Origin: Symsagittifera roscoffensis
Lineage: Eukaryota; Xenacoelomorpha; Acoela; Convolutidae
Assembly: GCF_963678635.1 (NCBI RefSeq)
Contig: NC_087068.1
Span: forward strand, 45,115,013-45,179,012
DNA length: 64,000 bases
Direction: 5' to 3'
Position 1 is the stretch's first letter. The number at the start of each line of letters is the position of its first letter. Under the pieces are notes generated by a model, which ran no database searches, was not told the origin of the DNA, and worked only from the letters and a program-made list of their open reading frames with translations. The position numbers and the translations under genes were made by a program. Shown one piece after another: positions 1-10,491 of this stretch.

Positions 1-3000
1 TTATCGGATTTCAAAGCCTTGCAACAACGGGGGCGTCGAATTCCCATTCATATACAAGAAAAGGTGGAACACGAAGTTAGATCATTAATCGATCAAGGTC
101 ACATCACTCGACTTGAAAAATGTAACGACAACCAATTCATAAGCCCTATCGTCATTACTGTTAAAAAGGATGGATCAATTAAATTAGCCATGGACTCAAA
201 ACAAATAAATAAATCGATCCACAAAAATAAGTACCAGATGCCCAATATTGACGTTCTGTTAGACAATATAGCACAATCGGCACAAGAAGGTACAAATAAG
301 CCAGGAACGACGTATTTCTCAACAATAGATCTACGATACGCGTACAGTCAACTACCACTAGACGAACCAACCCGTACGCAGTGTAACTTCAGCATAATTG
401 GAGGAAAAGCAACGGGAACATATCAGTTCCAAACCGGTTTCTACGGGCTAACTGATATGCCCGCAGAATTTCAGAAAGCCATTGATCTGACACTCAACAA
501 CGAGAAGGACACTTTCGCGTTTCTAGACGATATTTTAATAATATCCCATGGCACGAAAGAAAAACATATTGAAAAATTAACAAAAGTTCTGACCAAACTA
601 GATACGGAAAACATGGCTATTTCAATCGATAAGTGTAAATTTGGTTGTAGGGAAGTAGAATGGTTGGGATTTACCATAAACGAACACGGCACCATACCTA
701 TCCATAAGAAAACGGATGCAATCATAAACCTACCTCATCCAAAAACATTCAAACAATTGAAAAGTTTCATGGGTTCAGTTCATCACCTAAACAAATTCAT
801 TCCAAACTTAGCTCAGTTATGTAATCCCCTTAGACCACTGCTATCAACAGCAAATAAATTTAATTTCCAGTGGAATGAAGAAAACGGGAAAGCTTTCAAA
901 AATGTCTTAAATGCAGTAAAGAACATAACAGAAAACAGACATTTTGTAACGGACCGAGACACCCGAATTGTCTGTGATGCCAGCCGCGAAGGTATAGGCG
1001 CGGCCCTGGAACAAAACACACCGGACGGTTGGGCCACAATTGCGTATGCATCACGTTTCCTAAATTCATGTGAACAAAAATACTCGGTAAACGAACTCGA
1101 ACTTCTAGCCGCAGTATGGGCCATTGAGCACTTCAAGTACTACTTATACGGCAGACGTTTTACTTTAATAACGGACCATCAAGCATTAGTTGGTGCATTA
1201 AAAAGTAATAGGGGAAATAAAACCTATCAAAGTCGGTTAACCAGATGGATTGATCGACTCATTCCATTCGATTTTGACATACACCACCTAGCTGGTAGTA
1301 AAATGGGTCTCATTGACTACATCTCACGACACCCGGTCGGAAAACCTCAACCCCCCGCGTACTGGGATGAAAATTTCGTAGTAGCACTAATTGATGATCT
1401 CGTAAAATGCGTAGAATTCCAAGATAGCAGTAGTATTAACGCCGCTTGGAATAACGTCAAAACGGCTAATTATCCAGGCACCAAAAAGCTCGACCGGAAC
1501 GAGAACTTCGCACGTTCAAATTCGATTCAAACACAAACTGCATTCACTCTGCGTAGTCAATTGTTCAAATCAAGTCGATCTCAAATTAACTCAATTTCAA
1601 ACAGCTCAAACTTAAAAATTCAAAACAACATGAGTAGACAATTGCAACAAGGCATGACTTTACCACCCTTTCGCCGCATAACAAGGAAAGCACATACCGC
1701 AGCCCAAACCCAACTCACTTTCTCTCCCATCAATTACGCATCGTTTAATGCACTTCTATCGAAACCCCCACCACCAGAACTTACATTCAGTGACGTGACA
1801 CATCAAGTCATACCCTCTACAAACAGCTTCACATTCAACAGAATCGAATCCAAGAAAGCTGATGCCATTTGCCAGACACTGGAAAAAGATCAATACCCTG
1901 ACACAGACCATCAAACCCAAACCGACAACAACCAGTCATCAAAACAGGACACGGAGAGCCAAACTATCGCCAGCATAGAAGACGAAGACACCCCAATGTT
2001 CCGAAAAAATTTACGGAAGGTGATGGACATAAGTTTCCTAGCAGCCGCTACTAAACGAGATAGGAATTTATCACCACTCTTAACAATGGTTAAGCAACAA
2101 AAGTGGGACTCAATCAAAAGCTGCTACGGCCCTTATTTCTACAATGTCAGGCATCGACTATCAGTCAGGGACAACATTCTCCTCTACGACGACCGCGTCG
2201 TCATACCGAAACAACTGAGGCCTACACTGATGGATGCTTTACACCTCACACATCCAGGACAAGGGGGAATGCTAGAAGCAGCGAAGCATGTGTGGTATCC
2301 GTTCATTCACAGAGACATCGTCTCAATGGCGCAAAACTGTAAAAGCTGTCGGGAAAAGGGTAAGAACTTTAAGGTTATCTCGGGTAAACAACACTTCACA
2401 ACATTGGACGCGGTAGTAGAACCAAATGAGGAAATCCAATTGGATTTCGCAGGACCCTTACCAGACGAAAATGATAAGGATGTTTATATATTGGTGGGTG
2501 TCGATCGCTTTTCACGCTTTCCGTATGCAAAAGTTGTTACCAATAACAAAGCGGATACAATCATCCGTTTTATGCAAAATCACATAGTCAACCAAGGTGT
2601 ACCCCGTGCTATCAGATGTGACCAAGCACAAGGTTTCAGAGCCAAAAAGTTCCTTATATATTGTAAATCTCACAATATAAAACTGATTTTCGCACCGGTG
2701 GACGACCACAGAGCGATAGGCATGGTCGAAAGGCTCATACGAACATTAAAATCACGACTAGCGATAATGAAAATTGACAAAACAAATCGTCCATATAAGT
2801 TAGCATCGGACGTAGCTGAATTAATAAAAACCCTCCGTATTACACCTAACTCTTCTACAAAAGTTACACCGTTTGAATCTCACTACGGTAGAAAAGCTAA
2901 CACCCCCATAAGTAACCTCAGCACATCGCCTAAATTGTCAAACCTTTCATGGGAAAATACTAAATTGTCATGTTTAGACGAAAAAGTACTTGCAAAACCA

Positions 3001-4797
3001 GCGTTGTCGGCGGAATCAATGTGGAACCGGGATATAAACAGCGAGGATGAACTAGACCTGAAATACAAACCTGAGCACCAATACGTTCCGGAACCAACAT
3101 TCAACCCGGCCCCACCAGCACAAACTGTCGCGGATAAAAGTGCTACCGAAGGTAATCGACACACACAAACACACTCAGGAAAACGTAGAGCACAGAACCA
3201 GCCGGATGCAGACACACACACGGAGGCAGTAACATTAGACAGCAGCGATGAGGAATTCGACAGGAGGCTACTCCAAAAATTCCCAATAGGTGCGCACCTA
3301 CCTTTGACGAATAAGCCTTATGAAGCCAGATCACTTCAGGAAACCTTTCTAAAAGAAAAATCTAATGATTTCGATAAACTAAGGACTCGTAACCCCATAA
3401 GATTATTAACATCACAAGAAAAAGAAAAATTACGAAATGCCCCATTAATATTTCTAAAGGATCGTTTTAAAGGTCCAGCACATACCGTTAATCCTAAAAC
3501 AGGACTACGCCTCGAACAAATTGCTAGGAAAACGGGGACAATTGCAAGAAAAACAAAAAATCCGGGAACATTTGGGGCGCAGTTCAAAATTATCGAAAAC
3601 GGCGCAATAATTAATTACTCTCCACACACTGCGTGGATACGGGAAGATGGGAAACAACCTAGGGTAATTAGGCATGACGGTCTTGCATTCATACCAGATC
3701 CAAGGGTCTATGGAAAGTGTAGACCAGCGGCACTAAAGGACTTTGTCGCGTATAAACACCTACCAAGAGCTAAACCGCGTATTTTAGAGAAAAAGACGCC
3801 TAGCACAGGGGCACAAGGAGGAGCATCAAACAATTCAGCAAAAAGCCCTAGAAAGCCACCACCAAAATCAACACAGGAGATACTTCAGCAGACATTGAAC
3901 CGACGAGCCCTAGGTCCACAGAAACTATTGGCTACATTTACACCAACACAGCAAGGGAATGCCCGGGACAGAAGCAAATCGCTCACGCAACGTCTCCCGG
4001 CAAAGGCAGTACCTCATAGAACAGTTAGCCCGAAGAAGAAAGCAAGAGTCGACTCCGCAACCATCCAATTCGACTGTGATACATCGATCTCACTCTCATC
4101 GGATAACGAGCTCGACCATAAATCCCCATCTCCAAGTCAACAACCTGCAGCAAAACGTATTGACTTAAAGGCCACACCGGAAACCAAATCACCGGAAATA
4201 CGGCGATCAACCAGATCACGGAAAAGCACGCTGGCCGGAAAATTCGGAAATGCCATCCCAATTGGACACATCTCAACAAACACTGACGCCCCACTCACAG
4301 TAGCAACCATCGAACTCACAAGTACGGAAGAAATTACACCGACGAAACTTAGCACCTCCAATCCGAGTGGCAAAAATGACGAAAACCAGATCACAAAATA
4401 CAATGAGGACACGACACACCAAACAGCATCGTTGGCGTCATCAGATGAAATCGTGTGTACAGAGGTCCAGATGAGTAGCGATACGCCCGAGAACACCCGA
4501 AATACGACTAAGACCCATACAATTGAAAGAACCACAAGCTCGCGGTATATTCTAGACAAGCCGCAGATCACTGAAGACTCTTTCAGTAAAGATTTTGAAG
4601 AAGCAATGAATTTCTTACAATCGATTAGTCCTATTCGAGGAAATTCAATGACGTTCCAGAGAGAGAAAGAAGACGAAAAACAACCTTCCCCACAACAGAG
4701 ATCAACTGACATTACTAAAACCGATAAACAACAATCGGCGGAGACGCGAGAACAAGCCAAAGATAATTCGCAGGAGGACGATGAAAATCAAGCTTAA
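1..4797 (+). CDS. pol: Pol polyprotein of retrotransposon E1 (RT, RNase H, integrase), 5' truncated by window
   Basis: The frame is already open at base 1; no start codon is needed here and the real start is upstream. Numbering residues from base 19: RT spans about 1-280 with the FLDDI catalytic box (D170, D171). RNase H starts near 305 with its first acidic residue at D320 (CDAS) and ends near an HHLAGSK motif around 430. A polar spacer of about 240 residues follows. Integrase has an HHCC zinc motif and a DD35E triad at D809, D868 and E904. After integrase comes an unusually long tail (about 980-1592), first acidic (SEDELDLKY), then basic and Ser/Thr/Pro-rich, with a denser part around 1125-1260 that I cannot assign. 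This protein copies the element RNA into DNA and integrates it. No lesion is seen. Confidence 0.93.
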   Translation, partial: LSDFKALQQRGRRIPIHIQEKVEHEVRSLIDQGHITRLEKCNDNQFISPIVITVKKDGSIKLAMDSKQINKSIHKNKYQMPNIDVLLDNIAQSAQEGTNKPGTTYFSTIDLRYAYSQLPLDEPTRTQCNFSIIGGKATGTYQFQTGFYGLTDMPAEFQKAIDLTLNNEKDTFAFLDDILIISHGTKEKHIEKLTKVLTKLDTENMAISIDKCKFGCREVEWLGFTINEHGTIPIHKKTDAIINLPHPKTFKQLKSFMGSVHHLNKFIPNLAQLCNPLRPLLSTANKFNFQWNEENGKAFKNVLNAVKNITENRHFVTDRDTRIVCDASREGIGAALEQNTPDGWATIAYASRFLNSCEQKYSVNELELLAAVWAIEHFKYYLYGRRFTLITDHQALVGALKSNRGNKTYQSRLTRWIDRLIPFDFDIHHLAGSKMGLIDYISRHPVGKPQPPAYWDENFVVALIDDLVKCVEFQDSSSINAAWNNVKTANYPGTKKLDRNENFARSNSIQTQTAFTLRSQLFKSSRSQINSISNSSNLKIQNNMSRQLQQGMTLPPFRRITRKAHTAAQTQLTFSPINYASFNALLSKPPPPELTFSDVTHQVIPSTNSFTFNRIESKKADAICQTLEKDQYPDTDHQTQTDNNQSSKQDTESQTIASIEDEDTPMFRKNLRKVMDISFLAAATKRDRNLSPLLTMVKQQKWDSIKSCYGPYFYNVRHRLSVRDNILLYDDRVVIPKQLRPTLMDALHLTHPGQGGMLEAAKHVWYPFIHRDIVSMAQNCKSCREKGKNFKVISGKQHFTTLDAVVEPNEEIQLDFAGPLPDENDKDVYILVGVDRFSRFPYAKVVTNNKADTIIRFMQNHIVNQGVPRAIRCDQAQGFRAKKFLIYCKSHNIKLIFAPVDDHRAIGMVERLIRTLKSRLAIMKIDKTNRPYKLASDVAELIKTLRITPNSSTKVTPFESHYGRKANTPISNLSTSPKLSNLSWENTKLSCLDEKVLAKPALSAESMWNRDINSEDELDLKYKPEHQYVPEPTFNPAPPAQTVADKSATEGNRHTQTHSGKRRAQNQPDADTHTEAVTLDSSDEEFDRRLLQKFPIGAHLPLTNKPYEARSLQETFLKEKSNDFDKLRTRNPIRLLTSQEKEKLRNAPLIFLKDRFKGPAHTVNPKTGLRLEQIARKTGTIARKTKNPGTFGAQFKIIENGAIINYSPHTAWIREDGKQPRVIRHDGLAFIPDPRVYGKCRPAALKDFVAYKHLPRAKPRILEKKTPSTGAQGGASNNSAKSPRKPPPKSTQEILQQTLNRRALGPQKLLATFTPTQQGNARDRSKSLTQRLPAKAVPHRTVSPKKKARVDSATIQFDCDTSISLSSDNELDHKSPSPSQQPAAKRIDLKATPETKSPEIRRSTRSRKSTLAGKFGNAIPIGHISTNTDAPLTVATIELTSTEEITPTKLSTSNPSGKNDENQITKYNEDTTHQTASLASSDEIVCTEVQMSSDTPENTRNTTKTHTIERTTSSRYILDKPQITEDSFSKDFEEAMNFLQSISPIRGNSMTFQREKEDEKQPSPQQRSTDITKTDKQQSAETREQAKDNSQEDDENQA

Positions 4798-4816
4798 ATT
4801 GAGAACTCAATTTCTT

Positions 4817-4829
4817 AAAAGGAGGGAAG
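4817..4829 (+). other. Polypurine tract of E1
   Basis: A purine-only run (AAAAGGAGGGAAG) lies directly before the LTR start TGTTATCC, as expected for the plus-strand priming site of an LTR retrotransposon. It is 20 nt after the Pol stop codon. Confidence 0.8.
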
Positions 4830-5177
4830 TGTTATCCATACGGATATCATAGTAAAACATTCCTATATAAACAATGTCCACTCAGGTGCTAAAACTACCA
4901 GTTGGTAATGTTTACATATTATAAACCTAAATGATTACATAATACATATAGAAGTCTGAGGATTAAATAAGTATCTATCTATACCTAACAACATATGTAA
5001 TAGTTATTATGAAACGCTGTCTCTCAAATGCTTCGAGGTCAGCGTCATCCAGACTTAAACACAGACCGATGAATTTAAGTTACCATCGTAGTCTTTTCTA
5101 TTTCTCATTTCATAGTCAGCGTTTAGCATAGACTTGACAACTTAATTATACCTCACCCAACGGCTGAGGGTATAACA
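4830..5177 (+). repeat. 3' LTR of E1 (348 bp)
   Basis: It begins TGTTAT at 4830, immediately after the polypurine tract, and ends ATAACA at 5177, a perfect 6-bp terminal inverted repeat of the TG...CA type. The next base restarts the Asn/Arg-rich reading frame of E2, which fixes the right boundary independently. The sister 5' LTR is outside the window. Confidence 0.85.
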
Positions 5178-5178
5178 C

Positions 5179-8100
5179 AACCAATCACGAAATTCATCAT
5201 ACAATAGGAATAGAAACTACTCCTATAATCGAAATAGAAGTTATTCAAACAACCGAAATCAGAATTACCCGAACAATCGATCAAGGAATAACTCATATAA
5301 TAGATCGAACTATAACAGACCAAACAATAATTACCAAAACAGATCACGAAATAATTCACAAAATCGACACTCAAGTTATAATAATCGTTATAGAAATTAT
5401 TCCCAATCACCACACCGGAATAATAATAACTATAATAATTCTAATAATCGCCACAGAAGTAGTACACCTAAACATCAAAGACAAATCAATCAAGTACAGT
5501 CAAATCCAGAAACAACATCAGACCCTCCAGGTATTGATGACACAGTAACTGATACGTTACAACTCAATCAAATAAACTGTACATCATCAGATTCAGAAAG
5601 TGATACTGAAAACACTCTTTCTATCAATATGATAAACGTCGAAAATGACTATGAATCTGTCATATATGAACAACCCTTTTCATCACACATATATGAAAAT
5701 CAATCAGAATTTCTTCAAAATTATTACACTACACCCATAAATTCCACACCAACGACGCAAGAAACAAACGAGATTAACACTACAGATCAAACCAATAAAA
5801 ATACCAAAACAAAATGCTTGAATACAAACCACATTTATCAAAATAAACAAAAAGAACAACCCAAAGAAAAAATTTGGACAATACCATTTCTCTTAGAAAG
5901 CCCAAGAAACAAAGAATTTCAACCACCAGACCTTGAAATAGATTTTTTAATTGATTCAGGAGCAGAATCAAACATAATAAACATCCCCACATGGAATGAA
6001 ATAAAAACTTTACACCCAAAGCTAACACCTCTTGAAACCTCCAGTAAGTTAGCAACAGCACAAGGATCAACATTGATAAACTACGGAAAAATCCAATTAT
6101 TTCTCCTCCCCACCAGAACAATGGAGCAAAGCAAAATTTTAAATAAGCCATTTAAACAAATATTCCATATCACTGATATTAAATATAATATCATTGGAAT
6201 ACCATTTATTTCGAAGTATATACCAACAATTAACATACTAAATAGTAATATATTAATCAAAGATAAATATACAAAAACAAAAGAAACATCCTTAACATTT
6301 TTTCAAAGATTAAATAAACAACCACCATTCTTTTCAAAATTCTACCCGATATTTAACAAACAAAGAAAACACCTAAAACCACTATCAGGAAATATCTATA
6401 ATTTTTCAATCAAACAAGTTCACCAATATGATAAAGAACAAAACAAACAAAAATTTTATATGTCAGAATTTGAATTCAAACCTATTCACAAATTTTTCAA
6501 AATCACAATCTCATCCATAAAATATTTGAAAAATTCGAATTCCGATATCATTTCCTTACATGTCTATAACAACACACCTTACCAAGTAACATTACCTTTA
6601 GGACTTTTAGGATACTGCGAAACCAACGCTACAATATCACCAATACACGAAAAAGCCTATCGCGTAAATAATATACTCCAATTACTAGATATTTGCCAAT
6701 CTACAATTCTTAATGAAGAATTATCTATAAATAATATAATAAGTAACGAAAACAGAAATACGGATTATTTCACAAAAACTCCATATTTCAAACCTACATT
6801 CAACATAAGTAACTACACAGAGGACCAACAGAAATTTTTAACAATGTTTAATTTCCAACATTCACAAATAACACAAGACGAATTCGAAAAATTAGCCAAA
6901 CAGCTAATTAAATATTCATCAGTCTATGCAACATCAAAATTCGATGTTGGCAAAATCAGTTCATCACTACATCTCCCGTTAAAACCAGACGCAGTTTTCA
7001 AAAAACAGAGAGCAAGTAAAGTACCAATTCACTTACATGATAAAGTGAACAGATTACTCGATATTTTAGAACAATACAACATTATATCACCAGTTAATAA
7101 AGAAGAACAACCAAAAGGCAACACATTTATCAACCCCGTTATCATTCTAGCTAAAGGAGAATCATTAAAAATCGTTCTCGATGCTAGATACCTCAATTCA
7201 CTTATAGATGAATCAAAATGTAATTGGCCCATTGAACCAATACAAGTTATTTTAACAAAAATAAACGGCAAATACTTTACAACCGCCGATATGAATAGTG
7301 CATACAATCAAATGCCACTAGATGAACAATCACGACGTTTAACACAATTTGTTATAGGAAACCAACAATATGAATTCAACCGCTTATTCTATGGAATATC
7401 CATAGGACCAGCAGCATTTTCAGCTTTTATGAGCAAAATTTTTAGACCACTAATACTCAAGAAAAACGCAATCACCTATTTAGACGATGTTTTTATGCAA
7501 TCACAAACAAAAGACGAGATGTTCAATGTTTTAGAAAAATATCACCAAATACTTCAGAACGAAAATCTGAAGGCCGCCCCCGATAAATCACACTTCTTTT
7601 TGACAAGAGTTAAATTCTTAGGACATAATATAGAAAGAAAAACAATCACTCCATTGAAATCACGCATTGACGCTATTCAAAAACTTCAACCACCAACAAA
7701 TAAAAAGAAAATCCAAGAATTTCTTGGAATGTTAAACTTTTTAAGTAAATATGTTTATAAAATGCAATTATATCTACGACCATTTTATAACATCCTTAGA
7801 CAACAAAATAATTTCGAATGGAACACAGAACATCAAACACGATTTAAAGAAATAAAGAAACTTTTAACTGAACAAATTTCAAACACAATTCCAGACTCAA
7901 ATCAACCATTTTATGCAATGTGCGATGCTTCGAACTTTGGCATCGGTGCAGCACTATTACAATCACATAATGGTACAAATAAAATGAACCTCATATCAGC
8001 AAATTCTCGATTATTCACTCAAGCAGAGCTACGACTCTCGACTCTAATGAGAGAATGTACAGCCATAATATATACACTGACAGAATATGAATTTCTGATA

Positions 8101-9891
8101 CTTGGATCAAAACATCCAACAGTTCTATTCACAGACCATAAACCAATCATTTTTCTTTTTACACAAAAATCTAACCCAAACCACCGAGTTTACAGATTTC
8201 AACTAATTCTAATGAAATTTCCAAACTTACATATAGTTTGGACTGCAGGAAAAAATCTTGCATTACCAGACACCTTAAGTCGAAATACACCACCTGAATT
8301 ACTTACACGAAAAACAACAGTTGAAATACCCAAAAACATAAAATTCTACCTTGCAGAAAACGAAACATCACCCCGATTGGAATGCAAATATGCAGTAAAA
8401 ACTGATATTGAACAATCACAAATAAATAATTTACAACATTTCCCACTTTATTTAGATTGTCAAAATAATCATTATGAAGTTGATCTACTTGGAACATCAA
8501 CTTTCAAACCAATCCCATATTCTCAATGGATCAAAAATAACACCCAACAAAAACGAACAAAACAACACCCGCCTAAAAAAGACCATTTTCCACTAATTGA
8601 AAAAGAAGATTTAACTGATAAAATAAATTTATCAGGACCACAAACAAATGATTCAAAATACACAATAAATCAAGTTTTTGACCTTCACGACCCACTTGAT
8701 ACAATACCATTATCTAAATTCGAAATTGAAAACATTTTTCTCCCTCCAACAGAAACAATTACAATTTCAACACTAAAACAATACCAGAATCTTGACCCAA
8801 TAATTCGACAACTGAAATCATGGCACAAATATAAAACTAAACCTATCAAAGCAGATTCAACCATTCTAGGAAACAAAACACTCCTCCGATACTTTCGCAA
8901 ATTTAACAACACAACAATTAACGAAAATACAGACCTTTTAGAGTATAACCTAAATGAATCTACAGTTCCATGTCTCCCTTTAAGTATGATTCTTATAGCT
9001 TTTAATATTTCACATACACAAAATATTAAAGGACACTCTGGATCAGAAAAAACATATTCAAATTTTATACAAAACTTTTATTTCCCAAATGCACCAATTT
9101 GGATAAAAGTACTATGCAATGATTGTATAGTATGTCAACTAAATAAACCTTACCCAAATCAAAAACAAATAGCACAAAAACAAGATTTTAAAGGACAAAG
9201 CTTGTATTTTAATCATCGTATCTCATTTGATACTAAAGGACCAATTTCACCCTCATCAGAAGGAAACTCCTACATTATGGTAATTGTTGACGCATTTACA
9301 CATTATGTAGCACTTAACCCAGTACCACATTGTAACGCTTATTACGCTTACACAACACTCTATGAACACTGGATAGCAAAATTCGGACTACCAGAAATTT
9401 TAGTTACAGACAACGGTACAGAATTCATAAATAATGAAATTATCACACTATGTCATTTATATAACATTAAACACAAACCACGTACATCTCATGCACCTTG
9501 GACAAACGGCTTAGTCGAAGGTATGAACCGTTCATTACAAGAATATCTTAGATGTATCATCAACGGAAATGATACAAAATATACCGAATGGTCAGCAGAT
9601 GTAAAATTATTTCCCTTAGCATATAAATCACAAATAACGACAACTTTAGGAATGTCACCATACGAAATGGTTTTTAACCAAAAGCCACGCAAACCAATAA
9701 TGTTTACAGCAAATTCTCATAAAAACGCACAAGGTTATTGTCAACCAAATAAAGACTCAATTTGTTATAACCTACCTTTACATACACACGATGAAGATCA
9801 TTTTCATCACCCACAAATTCTTAAACTAGCCTCCGGTACACACACCGAATGGATTCTAAATAGAGATAAAAAACACAATGAAATTTATTAA
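5179..9891 (+). CDS. pol: E2 Gag tail-Pol polyprotein (protease, RT, RNase H, integrase core), ended by an in-frame TAA
   Basis: The frame is open from the E1 LTR junction; the first ATG is at 5629, but the upstream 450 bases in the same frame encode an Asn/Arg/Tyr/Ser-rich low-complexity tail, so the true product starts in the missing gag part. Numbering from the ATG at 5629: aspartic protease DSGA at 109-112; RT with YLDDV (D619, D620); RNase H with D766 and D836; integrase with an H/H/C/C zinc motif followed by D1201, D1261 and E1297, exactly DD35E. All catalytic residues are present. There is no CCHC zinc knuckle in the visible Gag tail. The frame stops at TAA 9889-9891, before the integrase C-terminal module, which continues in the same frame downstream. 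This copy is therefore either inactivated or dependent on readthrough. Confidence 0.92.
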   Translation, partial: NQSRNSSYNRNRNYSYNRNRSYSNNRNQNYPNNRSRNNSYNRSNYNRPNNNYQNRSRNNSQNRHSSYNNRYRNYSQSPHRNNNNYNNSNNRHRSSTPKHQRQINQVQSNPETTSDPPGIDDTVTDTLQLNQINCTSSDSESDTENTLSINMINVENDYESVIYEQPFSSHIYENQSEFLQNYYTTPINSTPTTQETNEINTTDQTNKNTKTKCLNTNHIYQNKQKEQPKEKIWTIPFLLESPRNKEFQPPDLEIDFLIDSGAESNIINIPTWNEIKTLHPKLTPLETSSKLATAQGSTLINYGKIQLFLLPTRTMEQSKILNKPFKQIFHITDIKYNIIGIPFISKYIPTINILNSNILIKDKYTKTKETSLTFFQRLNKQPPFFSKFYPIFNKQRKHLKPLSGNIYNFSIKQVHQYDKEQNKQKFYMSEFEFKPIHKFFKITISSIKYLKNSNSDIISLHVYNNTPYQVTLPLGLLGYCETNATISPIHEKAYRVNNILQLLDICQSTILNEELSINNIISNENRNTDYFTKTPYFKPTFNISNYTEDQQKFLTMFNFQHSQITQDEFEKLAKQLIKYSSVYATSKFDVGKISSSLHLPLKPDAVFKKQRASKVPIHLHDKVNRLLDILEQYNIISPVNKEEQPKGNTFINPVIILAKGESLKIVLDARYLNSLIDESKCNWPIEPIQVILTKINGKYFTTADMNSAYNQMPLDEQSRRLTQFVIGNQQYEFNRLFYGISIGPAAFSAFMSKIFRPLILKKNAITYLDDVFMQSQTKDEMFNVLEKYHQILQNENLKAAPDKSHFFLTRVKFLGHNIERKTITPLKSRIDAIQKLQPPTNKKKIQEFLGMLNFLSKYVYKMQLYLRPFYNILRQQNNFEWNTEHQTRFKEIKKLLTEQISNTIPDSNQPFYAMCDASNFGIGAALLQSHNGTNKMNLISANSRLFTQAELRLSTLMRECTAIIYTLTEYEFLILGSKHPTVLFTDHKPIIFLFTQKSNPNHRVYRFQLILMKFPNLHIVWTAGKNLALPDTLSRNTPPELLTRKTTVEIPKNIKFYLAENETSPRLECKYAVKTDIEQSQINNLQHFPLYLDCQNNHYEVDLLGTSTFKPIPYSQWIKNNTQQKRTKQHPPKKDHFPLIEKEDLTDKINLSGPQTNDSKYTINQVFDLHDPLDTIPLSKFEIENIFLPPTETITISTLKQYQNLDPIIRQLKSWHKYKTKPIKADSTILGNKTLLRYFRKFNNTTINENTDLLEYNLNESTVPCLPLSMILIAFNISHTQNIKGHSGSEKTYSNFIQNFYFPNAPIWIKVLCNDCIVCQLNKPYPNQKQIAQKQDFKGQSLYFNHRISFDTKGPISPSSEGNSYIMVIVDAFTHYVALNPVPHCNAYYAYTTLYEHWIAKFGLPEILVTDNGTEFINNEIITLCHLYNIKHKPRTSHAPWTNGLVEGMNRSLQEYLRCIINGNDTKYTEWSADVKLFPLAYKSQITTTLGMSPYEMVFNQKPRKPIMFTANSHKNAQGYCQPNKDSICYNLPLHTHDEDHFHHPQILKLASGTHTEWILNRDKKHNEIY

Positions 9892-10491
9892 AAAATAACA
9901 AAAAAGTTATTACAAAGACAAAACATTAATGAACAAATCAATTCACGTTTTACACCAGCCTCCGAATTAAAAATTGGAACATTTGTTTTAATACCTAATT
10001 TTAATACTCAAAAAGGAATTTCTAAAAAATTACAACCCCTTCGAAAAGGACCATACCAAATAATTGCAAAACCCACTGATGTCACATATAAAATTACCGA
10101 CTCAAACAAAAAAGAAATCGTTCAACATCGAAACAACCTATTACCTTATTACCCAAAAGAATACGCACTCCGCGAATTAACCCAATTATATTCTTTCACA
10201 GGATTAAAAATCATTCAAAATGAACCACATCTGAAAAACACAGAACAAAATGATAACCCCACCGAAAATCAAAACACAAAACCAACCGCCACCAAAAACA
10301 ATACACAAAACCATAAAGAATCTCCAAAACAAAGAAAAAATAGAAAAATGACAGAACAAATAATACCCCAAGAAGAAATAGACAAATCTGAACATAGAAA
10401 AACAACAAGACTCCGAAATCAACCACGTAAAAACTACAAAATGTTCATCCCCCAATCTAAAATATTAAAGAAAGTAGAATTTAAAAAGTAA
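9892..10491 (+). pseudogene. E2 integrase C-terminal module and tail, cut off by the stop at 9889
   Basis: Directly after the TAA, the same reading frame stays open for 199 codons to a TAA at 10489. It encodes a GPY/F-type module (KGPYQI around 10045-10062, followed by a strand-rich stretch ending HRNNLLPYYPKE) typical of the C-terminus of Metaviridae integrases, then a lysine/asparagine-rich tail. Unbroken reading in the same frame shows the stop at 9889 is a point lesion or a recoding site rather than the natural end of pol. Confidence 0.8.

Larger units (their letters stand above)
1..5177 (+). mobile_element. Ty3/Gypsy-type LTR retrotransposon E1, 3' part
   Basis: The element enters from the left edge, so its 5' LTR, primer binding site, gag and the start of pol lie outside the window. 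Visible in order are an uninterrupted Pol frame (1-4797), a polypurine tract (about 4817-4829) and a 3' LTR (4830-5177). The RT, RNase H, integrase order is that of Metaviridae. There is no envelope ORF between integrase and LTR. The lack of stops or frameshifts over 4.8 kb suggests recent activity. The right end abuts protein-coding sequence of element E2 (an Asn/Arg-rich frame), so E1 appears nested in E2. The target-site duplication cannot be checked because the left junction is not in the window. Confidence 0.9.

Noticed and set aside
19-21. A start codon for E1 Pol at base 19
   Set aside because: The codon is TTG and the frame is open back to base 1; the protein simply continues from outside the window.
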